The translations under genes were made by a program, and so were the position numbers. Of a DNA stretch of 64,000 nt, positions 12,180 to 24,009 are shown piece after piece. The stretch spans positions 8,757,854 to 8,821,853 of the forward strand of contig NW_020312902.1 of the NCBI RefSeq assembly GCF_003265705.1. The letters run 5' to 3'. The DNA comes from Callorhinus ursinus (lineage: Eukaryota > Chordata > Mammalia > Carnivora > Otariidae). Position 1 is the stretch's first letter; each line of letters opens with the position of its first letter. Under the pieces are notes generated by a model. It was not told the DNA's origin. It did no database searches and was given only the letters and a program-made list of their open reading frames with translations.

Positions 12180-12655
12180 TTCTATTGTGATAAAATACAG
12201 GTAACATAAAATTGACCATCTTGACCAAACTTATGTGTATACAGTTCACTGCATTAAACACATTCATAATGCTGTGCAACCATCACTACTATCCATCTCC
12301 ACAGCTCTTTTCATCTTGTAAAACTGAAACTCTATACCTATTAAACAGCAACTACTCAATTTTCCCTGCCCCAGTCTCTGGCAACCACCATTCTACTTTC
12401 TGTCTCTACAATTTTGATTACTTGAAGTATATTATATAAGTGGAATCATTATAGTTTTCGTCTTTTTGTGACTGGCTTATTTCATTGAGCATGTTCCCAA
12501 GTTTCGAGTATGTTAGAATTCCGTCCCTTTTTAAGGCTGATGAATATTCCATTGTATGTATATACCACATTTTGCTTATCCATTCACCTGTTAGTGGACA
12601 CTTGGAGGCAACCCAGATTTCTGATGACTGCCAAATACACACTATATTCAGCACT
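12180..12655 (-). mobile_element. L1M 3'-region fragment, antisense
   Basis: A decayed antisense L1M with the phrases gtgataaaatacaggtaaca, tgctgtgcaaccatcactac, atattccattgtatgtatat and agtggacacttggaggcaac. Confidence 0.9.
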
Positions 12656-13007
12656 TAACATATACATATTTAATGTTCAAGAAATAACACATGTCATATT
12701 TCTGAAATTAAGGTTAATTGTGATAAGCAGCTAAGTGGTCTATGAAAAGAATGATTTACCACTATTTTCTATATGAACACCATACCAAAATAATTCAGAA
12801 CACTTAGGCAAGAAGTTCAGCAGTTCAGTCAAATATTGTGAGTACATCTCCTTGGTTGTTCTATCACCAGAGCTTATTCCTGTTTCTTGTCCTTTCAGTA
12901 TTTTTTCCAGTTTATGTCAATCAAGGAAGATTTCAGCAGCACTATAACAACAGTTAATATCATTGGGCACTCACTAGATGCTAAATTCTTTACGTGGATT
13001 TAAAAAC
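12656..13007. other. No gene recognised
   Basis: A short non-repetitive-looking stretch. The part near 12950-13000 could be a decayed MIR. Confidence 0.4.
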
Positions 13008-13017
13008 AAGAATATTG

Positions 13018-13187
13018 TGGGGTGCCTGCGTGGCTCAGTCGGTTAAGCGTCTGCCTTTAGCTCCAGTCATGACCTCAGGGTCCTGGGATAGAGCTCCGCA
13101 TTGGGCTTCCTGCTCAGCGGGGAGCCTGCTTCTCCCTCTCCCTCTGTGATCGCTCTCAAGTAAATAAAATCTTAAAAAAAAAAAAAA
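13018..13187 (+). repeat. SINEC element with target-site duplication
   Basis: A sense SINEC with a shortened pyrimidine region and a long A tail, flanked by aagaatattg at 13008-13017 and 13188-13197. Confidence 0.94.
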
Positions 13188-13369
13188 AAGAATATTGGCT
13201 CCTAAAAGATTAGCTTCCTTCCCAGGTCTTGAGCTAGTCCTATTCTATTATTACTTCTATTACTTCTAACTCTAAATCCAGTGCTCCATCCACTACACAC
13301 ATATGATACTAGCATTATCTGGCAGTACTAAAATATTTTGTGACTAAGTTTACAGCTCTTAATCTTGAT

Positions 13370-13529
13370 GCTACACTCCTGATTTCTGATAATTATAAAA
13401 ATACACACTCATATTTACATACCACTCTCCAGAAGTAAATTTTAATCAGTTTACCAGATATTCTTTCATACATTTTCTCTGCATATATAAACAGAAACAT
13501 TCTTGCTGACACTTAAAGAATAAGTCCTG
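13370..13529 (-). mobile_element. Old L1 (L1ME-like) fragment, left part
   Basis: A decayed antisense L1 3' region. It ends where a SINE is inserted and continues at 13728. Confidence 0.6.
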
Positions 13530-13727
13530 TTGGGGTGCCTGCGTGGCTCAGTTGGTTAAGCGTCTGCCTTTAGCTCATGTCATGATCCCAGGCTTATGGG
13601 GAGCCTGCTTCTCCCTCCCCTTTTCCTCTTCTCCCTCTCCCTCTGCCTGCCACTTCCCCTGCCTGTGCGTGCACGCTCTCTCTCACTCTCTGTCAAATAA
13701 ATGAAATCTTAAAAAAAAAAAAAAAAA
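13530..13727 (+). repeat. SINEC element with internal deletion
   Basis: A sense SINEC whose core jumps from atgatcccagg to a ggggagcctgcttctcc segment, so part of the core is deleted. The pyrimidine-rich region is expanded. It lies inside an old L1. Confidence 0.92.
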
Positions 13728-14060
13728 ACTCCTTGCATTACATATTCTGTTCTATACCTTAGTTTTTAAATTAACAATTTTATAGTGGACATTTTATTCT
13801 AAGTCCGAAAACACAGAATGAGGTCATTCTTCAATGGCTACAGTGTATAGTCATCCCCCATTTTTTTTTTTTTTTTAAACCAACTCTTCAATGATAGTTA
13901 TCCCTATGCATATGACGTAGCCATATCCATATGCACATTTTTTGGAAGTAAAATGTAAGGTAAATTCCTGGAAATGTAACTGATGGGTCAAAGGGTAACC
14001 ACATTTAGTCTCTGATAGATGTTGACAAACTGCCTTCAATGAAATTTGAACTTATTAACA
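13728..14060 (-). mobile_element. Old L1 (L1ME-like) fragment, right part
   Basis: It continues the left part and includes gtaaggtaaattcctggaaa, then actgatgggtcaaagggtaa, a typical antisense L1 3' landmark. It also contains a poly-T run (13861-13876). Confidence 0.65.
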
Positions 14061-14537
14061 GTCTTCTTAACAGTGTTAGAATTAATGTTTCATTTACAAC
14101 TTCTGTTCCAAGGGAATCTCACCCACTTTTATTTCTATGCTCAGTGAAAACATTAATGCTTAAGGAAAAGGAATCAGTGGTTTCTATTAACTTCACAGCA
14201 AGATTAGACTGCTAATTTAATTACTAAGTGGTTTTTGTTTTGGTTTGGTTTTTTAGTTCTAATTACTGAGTGGGTTTCGTTTTTTTTTTTTTTAGTTTAG
14301 TTAAAAACAATAAGAAATCAAGCTATAAAAAGAGATGAATAATTGAAGTACATTCTGTGATATAAACTATACTACTTTAAGTTTATATACAGAAAAATTA
14401 CAGTCTGGGGTATTAGAGTATATGTACTAGATTTTAATAGAGTATTACTAGAAATACAGACATAAAATATATCTGAACACCCAACAGTGACCTTAAAGAA
14501 TCCACATGGACAGTTGATATACTGAGAAACGCTCATT
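14061..14537. other. No gene recognised
   Basis: AT-rich DNA with a T run near 14280-14293. I see no gene. Confidence 0.45.
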
Positions 14538-14553
14538 AAAAAGTGAAAAGCTA

Positions 14554-14795
14554 AGAAAAGGGGAGTATGTCAGAGGGGGAGATGAACCATGAGAGATGAT
14601 GGACTCTGAAAAACAAACTGAGGGTTCTAGAGGGGAGGGGGGGAGGGGGATGGGTTAGCCTGGTGATGGGTATTGAGGAGGGCACGTTCTGCATGGAGCA
14701 CTGGGTGTTATGAACAAACAATGAATCATGGAACACTGCACCAAAAACTAATGATGTAATATATGGTGATTAACATAACAATAAAATTTTTTTTA
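14554..14795 (+). mobile_element. 5'-truncated carnivore L1 (3' UTR only)
   Basis: About 242 bp of L1 3' UTR with a G-rich block (14632-14655) and the terminal gattaacataacaataaaa, flanked by the exact duplication aaaaagtgaaaagcta (14538-14553 and 14796-14811). Confidence 0.93.
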
Positions 14796-14811
14796 AAAAA
14801 GTGAAAAGCTA

Positions 14812-15327
14812 TATTATGTGCCATTATAATTTGCTACAAAAGAAATCACATTAAACTCAAGCAGAAATTGGCATTATTTAAATTCACCTACTTTAAAGTA
14901 AATCTAAAAGCATCCTTTTTATTACCACTGAAGTAAATGCAAAAATGTAGAATGATCACTATGGTATGGTAAATTGTTGAGGTTTTTTTCCCCCCTTCTG
15001 CTATGATCTTATGCTCTCAGCCATCTGGACTGTATTCACTGTTCTACTGGAAAAGTATAGTTGCTCACTAGCAGAAGTACAAACTCTACCTTTCCTATTG
15101 TACTTGCGGTTATTCCCATGTGCTTTTTTCATTTTCTAAACTAGGTATTTCGCCCACCTCAGAATATTACTCTCATTTGTTAACTCAACAGAATATGCTA
15201 TACATCCTTACAATATGGTTGTTGCTGTGCTATATTTGAACGATGGTTTCTTTAAGCTCTAAGGAAATTCCTCTTTTCTACTTCAACTTCTCCAGTAACA
15301 CTGCCTCTGACAGGGCCCCAGTGCTTC
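14812..15327. other. No gene recognised
   Basis: I recognise no gene or repeat. Confidence 0.45.
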
Positions 15328-15788
15328 TGTTAATTTTATGGGTCAATTTGGCCATAGATTGCCCAGATTAAACGTTACTTATAGGTGTGTCTGTGAAGAT
15401 GTCTCTGGATGAGATTAGCACTTGAGCTGGTGGATTAAGTAGACTGCCCTCTCCAGTGTGGATGAGCATCATGTAATCTTTTGAAGGCCTGCACAGAACA
15501 AAATGCAGAGGAAGGTGGAATTCACTTTTTTCTGCCTTTGAGCTGGAACATTTCATCTCATCTCCTGCCCCTGGTCTGGGATTTACACCACTGGCTCTCC
15601 TGGTTCTCCAGATTTCAGACTTTGAATTATACCACTAGATTTCCTGGGTGTCTGGCTTGCAGATGGCAGATCATGGGACTTCTCAGCCTCCATAATCACA
15701 TGAGCCAATTCCTCACAATAAATCTCTTTTGATAGAGACAGACGGACAAGTAATTCTATTGGTTGTTCCTCTGGAGGATCCTAATACA
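15328..15788 (+). mobile_element. Solitary ancient retroviral-type LTR
   Basis: About 460 bp starting tgttaattttatgggtcaat and ending near ctaatacag, with the TG...CA ends and the AATAAA signal (about 15718) expected of an LTR. It has no neighbouring internal region, so it is a solo LTR. I believe it belongs to the ERVL/MaLR side but cannot name the subfamily. Two open frames of 62-83 codons fall within it and are not genes. Confidence 0.72.
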
Positions 15789-16018
15789 GTCCCTTTCATT
15801 TGAATCACTGTCACTTTATTATCAAATATACATAAGACGTCTGAAATGCTTTTTAAGCTAAAAAAGATAACCAGTCATTTGTTTTTAATATAAGCTATTT
15901 GTCAAAATAGCCATGGTATCCTTATGCAAAGAAGGAGCCTGCACTTTAACTTGCCTCAGGAAGTTAATGTTTTACCCTATATATTTGATATCACAGACCA
16001 TTAGAATGAAACAGATAT

Positions 16019-16330
16019 TTTTTTAAAATTTATTATGTTAATCACCATACATGACATCATTAGTTTTGGATGTAGTGTTCCATGATTGTTTGTGCATAAC
16101 ACCCAGTGCTCCACGCAGAACATGCCCTCTTTAATACCCATCACCAGACTAACCCATCCCCCCATCCCCCTCCCCTCTAGAACCCTCAGTCTGTTTGAGT
16201 CCATAGTTTCTCATGGTTCGTCTCCCCCTCAGATTTCCCCCCCTTCATTCTTCCCCTCCTGTTATCTTCTTCTTTTTTAACATATATTGCATTATTTGTT
16301 TCAGAGGTACAGATCTGTGATTCAACAGTC
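16019..16330 (-). mobile_element. Carnivore L1 3' end, antisense, left part
   Basis: The antisense L1 3' UTR carries gttaatcaccatacatgaca and the C-rich complement of its G-rich block. It is interrupted by a SINE at 16331. Confidence 0.9.
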
Positions 16331-16514
16331 TTTTTTTGTTTGTTTGTTTTATTTATTTATTCATGAGAGTCAGAGAGAGAGAGAGGCAGAGGGAGAGGGA
16401 GAAGCAGGCTCCCCGCCAAGCAGGGAGCCCGATGCGGGGCTCGATCCCAGGACCCCGGGATCATGACCCGAGCCGAAGGCAGACGCTCAACCATCTGAGC
16501 CACCCAGGCGCCCC
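16331..16514 (-). repeat. SINEC nested in L1
   Basis: A full antisense SINEC. The 15-bp duplication tgtgattcaacagtc (16316-16330) recurs at 16515-16529 with one mismatch, which proves insertion into an existing L1. Confidence 0.95.
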
Positions 16515-16529
16515 TGTGATACAACAGTC

Positions 16530-16938
16530 TTGCACAATTCACAGGACTCGCCATAGCACATACCCTCCCCAATGTCTATCACCCAGCCACCCCATCCCTC
16601 CCACCCCCCACCACTCCAGCAACACTCAGTTTGTTTCCTGAGATTAAGAATTCCTCATATCAGTGAGGTCATATAATACCTATCTTTCTCTGATTGACTT
16701 ATTTCACTCAGCATAACACCCTCCAGTTCCATCCACGTCATTGCAAATGGCAAGAGCTCATTCCTTTTGATGGCTGCATAATATTCCATCGTGTATATAT
16801 ACCACCTCTTCTTTATCCATTCATCTGTCGATGGACATCTTGGCTCTTTCCACAGTTTCGCTATTGTGGACATTGCTGCTATAAACATTGGGGTGCACAT
16901 ACCCCTTCGGATCCCTATGAAGCTGATATTCTATGAGC
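16530..16938 (-). mobile_element. Carnivore L1 3' end, antisense, right part
   Basis: It continues the left part: accctccagttccatccacg, taatattccatcgtgtatat and tgctataaacattggggtgc are antisense L1 landmarks. The 81-codon minus-strand frame at 16655-16900 is a remnant of the L1 ORF2 C-terminal part. Confidence 0.92.
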
Positions 16939-17009
16939 AGTGATTCTTTCCTGTTTTCCTTAAGAGGGAAGTGGCCTTAGTTCTTACTCATTTTCCAGAC
17001 TGATAGAGG

Positions 17010-17091
17010 TTATATAAAAGATCTCTCTATAAAAACACACTGTTGGTGTATTTTAAATTTTTTTTACTTATTGCATATGGTGAAACATCTT
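17010..17091 (-). mobile_element. Old L1-like fragment, left part
   Basis: Decayed sequence ending in the SINE target site. It probably belongs with 17306-17740. Confidence 0.4.
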
Positions 17092-17286
17092 TTTTAAGAT
17101 TTTATTTACTTATTTGAGAGAGAGAGAGAGAGAGAACGAGAGAGAGAGCACATGAGGGGGGAGGGTCAAGGGAGAAGCAGACTCCCTGTCGAGCAGGGAG
17201 CCCGATGCGGGACTCGATCCAGGGACTCCAGGATCATGACCTGAGCCGAAGGCAGTCGCCCAACCAACTGAGCCACCCAGGCGCCC
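17092..17286 (-). repeat. SINEC element with 19-bp target-site duplication
   Basis: An antisense SINEC flanked by exact copies of gcatatggtgaaacatctt at 17073-17091 and 17287-17305, one of the cleanest duplications here. Confidence 0.96.
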
Positions 17287-17305
17287 GCATATGGTGAAAC
17301 ATCTT

Positions 17306-17740
17306 AAGGTATAAAAAAAGTCAACTTGTATTAAGGAGTATACACAATGAAGTTAGTCTTCCTTCTAGCTTTGCACCCCTTTCTAGAATAAACTTCTTTG
17401 CCACTTTCTTGTGATTCTTTCCATATATCTCTTCTTGCCCATTTTTATAAAAATTATAGAATGCATGCTCTCTACATCTTGCTTTGTTCCACTTTACAGC
17501 ATATCTTAGAGTCTATTCTATTTCAGAATGTATAGATCTACCTATTTTTTAAATGGTTGCACAGCAATCTATTTTATGGATATCATTTTTTATATTCCCC
17601 CATAATAGGCATTCATATTTTACATACTTTTTTCTTTCATAATGCTGCACCGATTATCTTTGAATGTACTTCTCTGCATGTATTTGTTAGTGTATCTCTG
17701 AGAAATCCTCAGAAGTGGGATTGTTAGGTCAAAGATTATA
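17306..17740 (-). mobile_element. Old L1-like fragment, right part
   Basis: A decayed antisense L1 3' end with the ctcagaagtgggattgttag, then gtcaaagat, landmark. Confidence 0.6.
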
Positions 17741-17744
17741 AAAA

Positions 17745-18845
17745 TAGATGTTTATTGTGATAAAATATACATAAAATTTTTCATTTTGACCATTTAACTG
17801 TATAATTCAATGGCATTACATACATTCATAATGTTGAATCTACAACCATGTGCAACCATCACTACTACCCACTTTCAAACATTTTCATCATCCTAAACAG
17901 AAACTATATACATTAATAACTCCTCTTTCCTGTTCCCTCCCAGTCCCTGGTAATTTCTATTATACTTTGTCACTATAAATTTGCCTATTCTAGACATATG
18001 TACAATATTTGTCCTTCTGTATCTGGCTTATTTCTCTTAGCATATTGTTTTCAAGGTTTATCCAAGTTGTAGCATGTATCAGAATTTCATTCCCTTTAAA
18101 GGCTGATTTATGTTCCATTGTATGTATCTATCAGATTTGTTTACCCATTTATCTGTCAATGCACACTGAGATGCTTCCATCCTTTGGCCACAGTGAGTAA
18201 TGCTGCTATGAATACTGGTGTACAAGTTTCTGTTTGAATACCCAGAAGTGGAATTGCTGGATCATATGGTAATTTTATGTTTAAGTTTCTGAGGAACTGT
18301 TTTTGACAGCAGCTGTACCATTTTACATTCTCACCAGCAATTTCCAATTTTTCCACATCCTCACCAACAAATGTTATTTACCGTTTTTGATAACAGCCAT
18401 CTTAATGGGCATGAAGTGGTATCTCATGGTTTCGATTTGCATTTCCCTAATGATTAGCAATGTTGAGCATCTTTTCATGTGTTTATTGGCCATTTGTGTA
18501 TATTCTTTGGAAAAATGTCTTTTCGAATCCCATTTTTAAATTGGGTTTTAAGTTGTAGTTCACATATTCTAGATATTGATTACTTATCAGATATATAATT
18601 TTCAAATATTTTCTCCCATCCTGCAAATATTTCACTCTTGACAGTATTTTGTAATGTACAAAAGTTCATTTTTATAAAGTCCAATGTATCTTTTTCTTCT
18701 GTTGTCTGTGCTTTTGGTGTCATATCCAAGAAATCACCACCAAATCCAGTGTCATCAATATCTGCTCCCATGTCTTCTTTGAAGAGTGTTATTGTTTTAG
18801 TTCTTAGTTTAGGTCTTTGGTTCATTTTCAGTTATTTTTTATATA
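17745..18845 (-). mobile_element. L1M antisense fragment, left part
   Basis: About 1.1 kb of antisense L1M (gtgataaaatatacataaaa, gaatactggtgtacaagttt, cagaagtggaattgctggat, cttttggtgtcatatccaag). The minus-strand frame at 18580-18825 is an L1 ORF2 remnant. The L1 stops at 18845, where a DNA transposon is inserted, and resumes at 19297. Confidence 0.93.
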
Positions 18846-19294
18846 TAGTAGTCTCCATTTATCTGTGGCAGATACATTCCAGTGGATGCCTGAAACTGCA
18901 GATAGTACTGAACCTTATATGTACTAAGTTTTTTCCTACACATATACACCTATGACAAAATTCAATTTATAAATTAGGCACAGTAACAATTTACTAATAA
19001 AACACAATTATACTGTAATAAAAGTTACATGAATGTGGTCTCCCACTCTCTTTCAAAAATATTGTACTAGTCTTCTATTGTATTTACTCTTCTTCTTGTG
19101 ATGATGTGAGATGATAAAATGCCTACATGATTGAAGAAATCAAGTGAATGACGTAGGCAATGAGCCATAGTATTAGGCTACTGCTGATCTTCTCACCATA
19201 TGCCAGGAGGATCATTTGCTTCTGGACTATGGTTGACCATAACCTAAAATCCCGGAAAGCAAAAGTGAGTAAGGGGTGGGGGTCGGGACTACTG
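18846..19294 (+). mobile_element. Tigger-like (TcMar) non-autonomous DNA transposon
   Basis: A 449-bp element inserted at a TA dinucleotide (18844-18845 duplicated at 19295-19296). Its ends are imperfect inverted repeats (tagtagtctcc... and ...cgggactactg). Internal phrases such as ggatgcctgaaactgcagat and gtgatgatgtgagatgataa are typical of a mammalian Tigger/pogo MITE. No transposase is encoded. The L1 continues without loss on either side. Confidence 0.88.
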
Positions 19295-19296
19295 TA

Positions 19297-19520
19297 TGGT
19301 GTAAGGGTTTACTTCATTCTTCTGCTCGAGGAGATCCAGTTCTCTCAGTACCATTTGTTGAAAAAGATTGTCCTTTCCTTATAAAATGGTACTGGCACTC
19401 TTGTCCAAAGTCGACCATACATGCAAGGGTTAATTTCTGGGACACTATTAATTTTGATAGTGTCGAACTGCTCTCCAAAGTGTATATACCAACTTATACT
19501 CCTGCTAATATATGAGAGGA
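19297..19520 (-). mobile_element. L1M antisense fragment, right part
   Basis: The L1 resumes with tatggtgtaagggtttactt, passes accatttgttgaaaaagatt, and decays near 19520. Confidence 0.85.
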
Positions 19521-20014
19521 CTCATATTCCCTATCATCCAGAGATATTTTTGAAAGCAATAAAATGACTTGCGACAATATATTTCATATCCTTAAGTATT
19601 TTAATAGGTTTGTAAGTATCATACTTAGGTAAATATTTTTGTAAAATGTTTGTTTCAAATGGGGTGGTGGTTCTCATTAGCTGAATATAATTTTAAAACA
19701 TACTCATTTTTACCTTACCACCCCAAGATACTCCCAAGATGTTCTTTGGGGATCACACGAAACTACTTTTTCAGTGAGAGATCACTGGAATTTAAATTGT
19801 TTTTTCATTTCTGCTTCTAAGAGGCTACCTCATTAACTTTTTGCTCCGCAGCTGACTCTTTTTCCTATGGTTGTCTTTTCTGATTTTCCCCAAGATCAAC
19901 AATATGTAGCATAACAAGAGTTTCTCTCCATTGGCTCCAAAATACAAATTTAAGATTCAAAGAAGAATAAATATTATAAGATATGGTTTGTACAAATTTT
20001 CATTTGTAAAATGG
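19521..20014. other. No gene recognised
   Basis: AT-rich DNA, possibly decayed repeat around 19660-19800. I see no gene. Confidence 0.4.
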
Positions 20015-20017
20015 TTC

Positions 20018-20156
20018 TTAACCATGGATCCATATAAAAACTATCTAGGCCTCTACCCACAGATATTCTGATTTAGAATGGAATGGGACCCAGATACATT
20101 GACTTGTAAAATGCTAGAATCTGATCCTAATGTATCTCCCTAAGAACCACCAGAAC
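20018..20156. repeat. MER5A-like remnant
   Basis: Both ends resemble MER5A: ggttcttaaccatggatcca on the left and its complement-like end taagaaccaccag on the right. Confidence 0.65.
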
Positions 20157-20174
20157 TCATCTGACATGACAACT

Positions 20175-20292
20175 GTATGCAGTAATTCTGTGTTACAGTT
20201 TGCATTTATAGATGACCAATTTGAGGCTAAGTTAGCCAAGTGACTTGCCCAAGGTCATGTAATAGAATCCAAGTCCTACAACTATATTACAC
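20175..20292 (-). repeat. MIR fragment
   Basis: An antisense MIR core: aagtgacttgcccaaggtca, then tgtaatagaatccaagtcc. Confidence 0.8.
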
Positions 20293-20362
20293 AAAACTGT
20301 CTAAGCCCAATATTACTTACAAGGTTACAAAAAGTGTGTTAATTAGGTAAATGTCCTTTTTA

Positions 20363-20574
20363 TTTTTATTTTATTTTTTTTTTTTTAAAGATTTTATTTA
20401 TTTATTTGAGAGAGAGAATGAGAGAGACAGCACATGAGAGGGGGGAGGGTCAGAGGGAGAAGCAGACTCCCTGCTGAGCAGGGAGCCCAATGCGAGACTC
20501 AATCCCGGGACTCCAGGATCATGACCTGAGCCGAAGGCAGTCGCTTAACCAACTGAGCCACCCAGGTGCCCCGT
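20363..20574 (-). repeat. SINEC element with target-site duplication
   Basis: An antisense SINEC. The flanks taaatgtccttttta (20348-20362) and taagtgtccttttta (20575-20589) differ by one base. Confidence 0.95.
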
Positions 20575-20589
20575 TAAGTGTCCTTTTTA

Positions 20590-22384
20590 GATGGTAAGTT
20601 ATCTATGTCAGTTTTAAACAGATAAATGATCTATCAATAGGAAGACTCTTAATACTGCCCTAAAGGTAAATACTAAAGAATAATGAACAAACACAGTTAG
20701 CTACTGTGAACCAGCTATGCTTATTATTCTGGTGCATTAGGAAAGCATGACCCTTAAGACCTGTATCACCAAGTAACCACTAGATTTGAATCCCATGCTC
20801 TTATAATTATAGCTTTCCAACTAACCAATACATAAAAACTTCACTTTAGATGGGAGTTCATGTTCTTCAAAGCTTTTGATCCCTCATCTCTAGAATTATA
20901 TAAATTTATCTAAATTTATACAGATTCTTGATATAACTAATAGCTCAAAAATGCTAAGTAGCAACAAATGACCTTAAAACAATCTATACTTTCACCACTA
21001 GGAACAAAGTCCTGGTGGAAACATCAGCATCAGCACTCTTTTTCAAACTCTGTATGCTGGAAAAAGTCCTCAAGGAAAGCAATCTGCTATCTCCTTGCGC
21101 TCTTCCTCTGACCAGAAAGTACTTCCATTGGTAAGACTGCAGTCAAAATCCAATACTTGCCAAATGCACATAGCAAACTACTTTGAGACGTAACTATGCC
21201 ACCCCCCCCAACACACGAGTACTATAAGTATAGCATTTTTAAAAATAGCATTTGATAAGTAAGGTTATCTAGTTCAAAGTATAAATCACGATCATTTTCC
21301 ATTTTTTAATTAAGAGGTCATTATTTTCTTCATATCATGGAAAAAATCTGAGGACTTCACTGCTTACTGTTCTGATGTATTATTACTTCTGTAGTTTACA
21401 ATTTTATTGTGAAGGAGTATATTTTTTTCCCCTCTCCATGACATTACTATCCCTGAAATAAAAATTTCATTAGTATTACTTATCAACTAGGGATGTTCTG
21501 TGAATATTTTTAATGTTTTGAAGCTCATGTTACAGAGGGCAGTATCTTTGTCAGCCTGTAACACAAAACTACATGAAATACTTGTCTGATTTAGTGGAAA
21601 TTTCTGGGTTCCTTGCTGGTTCATTCTCTAAATTCATGCAATAATACATGCAAATGTCATGCAATAATACACATAAAACATAAATATAAAAATTAAAATA
21701 TATGCAAAATACATCAATCAAGTATGAAGTTCTGTAAAAACAAATATAAAATATATGACTCTTACTGTGAAGGAGCCAATGGTCTAATAGGCCAGAAGAT
21801 ACAATAATACAAATCATAAATTCTCACATAAGGTTTCCCATAGGATATACAAACTATCAAATTAATTTATATAACCAGAAGTTTCCTTTTCCTACTGTTT
21901 AACGAATTTCATCATACCAGACTCATAAGAATATCTTCCCTTATTCTCTCATTCTTCCCAAACCAAAAATAATCTGTCCTTCCTCTGAGTTACCACAGCC
22001 CCTGACCTGTACCTTCTTACCACTTTGTACTTTATACTGCAGTTATTTAAGTACACAGCCTATCTTCCCCAAGTGACACAACATTCCTTGAGAAGATCTA
22101 TTTCTGATTTATCTTTGTATCCTCTCTGTTTAGTACCAGCAAGAATTAAATTTTTATTGAATGAAGAATTTAGAACTCCTATATAATAACCTGAAAATAG
22201 CATCTTAGTTTCAAGGGATTAAATGTGGATCTTAAAATTTCCCCATCTACTCTTGGGAAAACTTATTTAGTGAAAACTTATGGTTCCAAACGTGATATTT
22301 TCTTCCCCCTCAAAGAAAGGTATATTCTTTTTACCATGTTGTTCTTCCTGAGCTATTCATCCTTGGTTGCAACATAAAAATAAA
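20590..22384. other. No gene recognised
   Basis: AT-rich DNA without recognised genes or clear repeats. Confidence 0.45.
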
Positions 22385-22395
22385 GTAGACTGGGT

Positions 22396-22809
22396 TTGGG
22401 GGGGTGGGAGGGATGGGGTGGCTGGGTGATAGACATTGGGGAGGGTATGTGCTATGGTGAGCACTGTGAATTGTGCAAGACTGTTGAATCACAGATCTGT
22501 ACTTCTGAAACAAATAATGCAATATACGTTAAGAAAAAAAAAAAGAAGATAGCAGGAGGGGAAGAATGAAGGGGAGTAAATCGGAGGGGGAGACGAACCA
22601 TGAGAGACGATGGACTCTGAAAAACAAACTGAGGGTTCTAGAGGGGAGGGGGTGGGGGGATGGGCTAGCCCGGTGATGGGTATTAAAGAGGGCACATTCT
22701 GCGTGGAGCACTGGGTGTTATGCACAAACAATGAATCATAGAACACTACATCAAAAACTAATGATGTAATGTATGGTGATTAACATAACAAGAAAAAATT
22801 TAAAAAAAT
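22396..22809 (+). mobile_element. 5'-truncated carnivore L1 3' end
   Basis: About 414 bp of sense L1 3' end containing two G-rich blocks (about 22396-22420 and 22638-22663) and the terminal gattaacataacaagaaaa. It is flanked by exact gtagactgggt at 22385-22395 and 22810-22820. Confidence 0.93.
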
Positions 22810-22937
22810 GTAGACTGGGTAATTTTAACCATAAAAGTGGAGTAACAGCAAATGAGCAAGTGAAATATCTAGAAACATTCAAATGCAACTTACAGAGTAA
22901 AGCCCTAAGAAAAAGACTGGCTATACTTAAAAAGTAA

Positions 22938-23002
22938 GTTATTAGAAATAACTAGGGTTATTAATAAACCCTATTAATAAAAAGGGTTATTAGAAAAAAC
23001 TA
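22938..23002. repeat. Local direct and near-palindromic repeat
   Basis: A 17-mer starting gttattagaaa occurs at 22938-22954 and 22986-23002 with one mismatch. Between them lies a near-palindrome around the agggttattaataaaccct motif. Confidence 0.8.
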
Positions 23003-23213
23003 AAGGGGGAATCAATTTCTTTACATGACAATGTTACAATTTTCTTTAAAAACTCATATATAACTAAAAAAATACTCATTTTCTCAAAAATATAAATGTG
23101 CAAATTTGAAGAGTTCCTGTTACATGATTTTAAAATATCAAAAAAGTTTGATGATACATTCATCCTATTTTCAATGCTTAAAATTATATCAGGGAAAAAA
23201 AAAAAAAACTCAC

Positions 23214-23256
23214 CTGGATTTAAAGGCTAAGACTACCTCAAGTAAAGTTACAAGTA
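23214..23256 (-). other. Candidate internal exon, minus strand
   Basis: A 43-nt segment is bounded by near-ideal splice signals on the minus strand. Upstream is a run of about 35 nt consisting almost only of pyrimidines and ending in TTGTAG. Downstream is CAG|GTGAGT followed by a T run. Of its three frames, only the third is open, reading LVTLLEVVLAFKS, so it could be coding with two bases shared with the preceding exon. I do not recognise the peptide. The orientation agrees with a gene starting at the CpG island near 55 kb. Chance pairing of signals in AT-rich intron DNA remains possible. Confidence 0.35.
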
Positions 23257-24009
23257 CTACAAGAGAAAAAAGGAAGAAGAGCAGGAAAAGAAATCCACCT
23301 GTAAAGAGCAAGCAGTTCAACTGAAAAGTGGAATGGCCCAACAACCACAAAGACTAAGGTCTCCAGCACACAATTCAAATGCAAACATAATTACTATGTT
23401 TTCCCCCAGGCTATTCCACAGCCTGAAAGTAAGTTTTTTAAATTAACATTCTTGACCACTGAACCAAGATTAATCATTACTGGCCCAGTGCATGCAATAT
23501 GCCAAAAAGCTAAAATACATGACAATTCATGAAAAATAAAATAAACGTTGACCTATTAAAACTCTGAAGTAAAATATGTTTTCTACTTTTTTCTCAAAAT
23601 TTTAATAGCTAGTTTAGATTAACATTAATTTAAAATCTCTAGTATGAGTATAATTTTAGACAAAGAACAAAATCAAATTATTTCATCATTAGTAGAAGCT
23701 TTCTTTTGAAATAAGTGGATCATGGAAATTGTTGAAGTAGTGCTTATTTGTAATTATCAGGAGAATTAGATTTGGCTCCTGAGTCTGAGAAGTGGAAAAA
23801 AAACTGATGGACAAAAGTACCAAAGCAAACTCAGTTATAAGATTATTATTATCATACTAGTGTGCTAATTCTAAACTAAAATCCACATTCCATGTTATTC
23901 CAGACTATTTCCTGATTTAAGAAATAGTATTTTAATTGAAATGTATTTTCTCTTTTTAAAGCATGAGGGTTTTTTGTAAAATGATTTATAGGATTATTTC
24001 TCAGCTCAC
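23257..24009. other. Interval between the two exon candidates
   Basis: About 750 bp of AT-rich DNA with no recognised repeat. If both flanking candidates are exons, this would be an intron on the minus strand. Confidence 0.3.

Noticed and set aside
18580..18825. Minus-strand frame with protein-like composition
   Set aside because: It matches an L1 ORF2 C-terminal remnant inside the L1M fragment.
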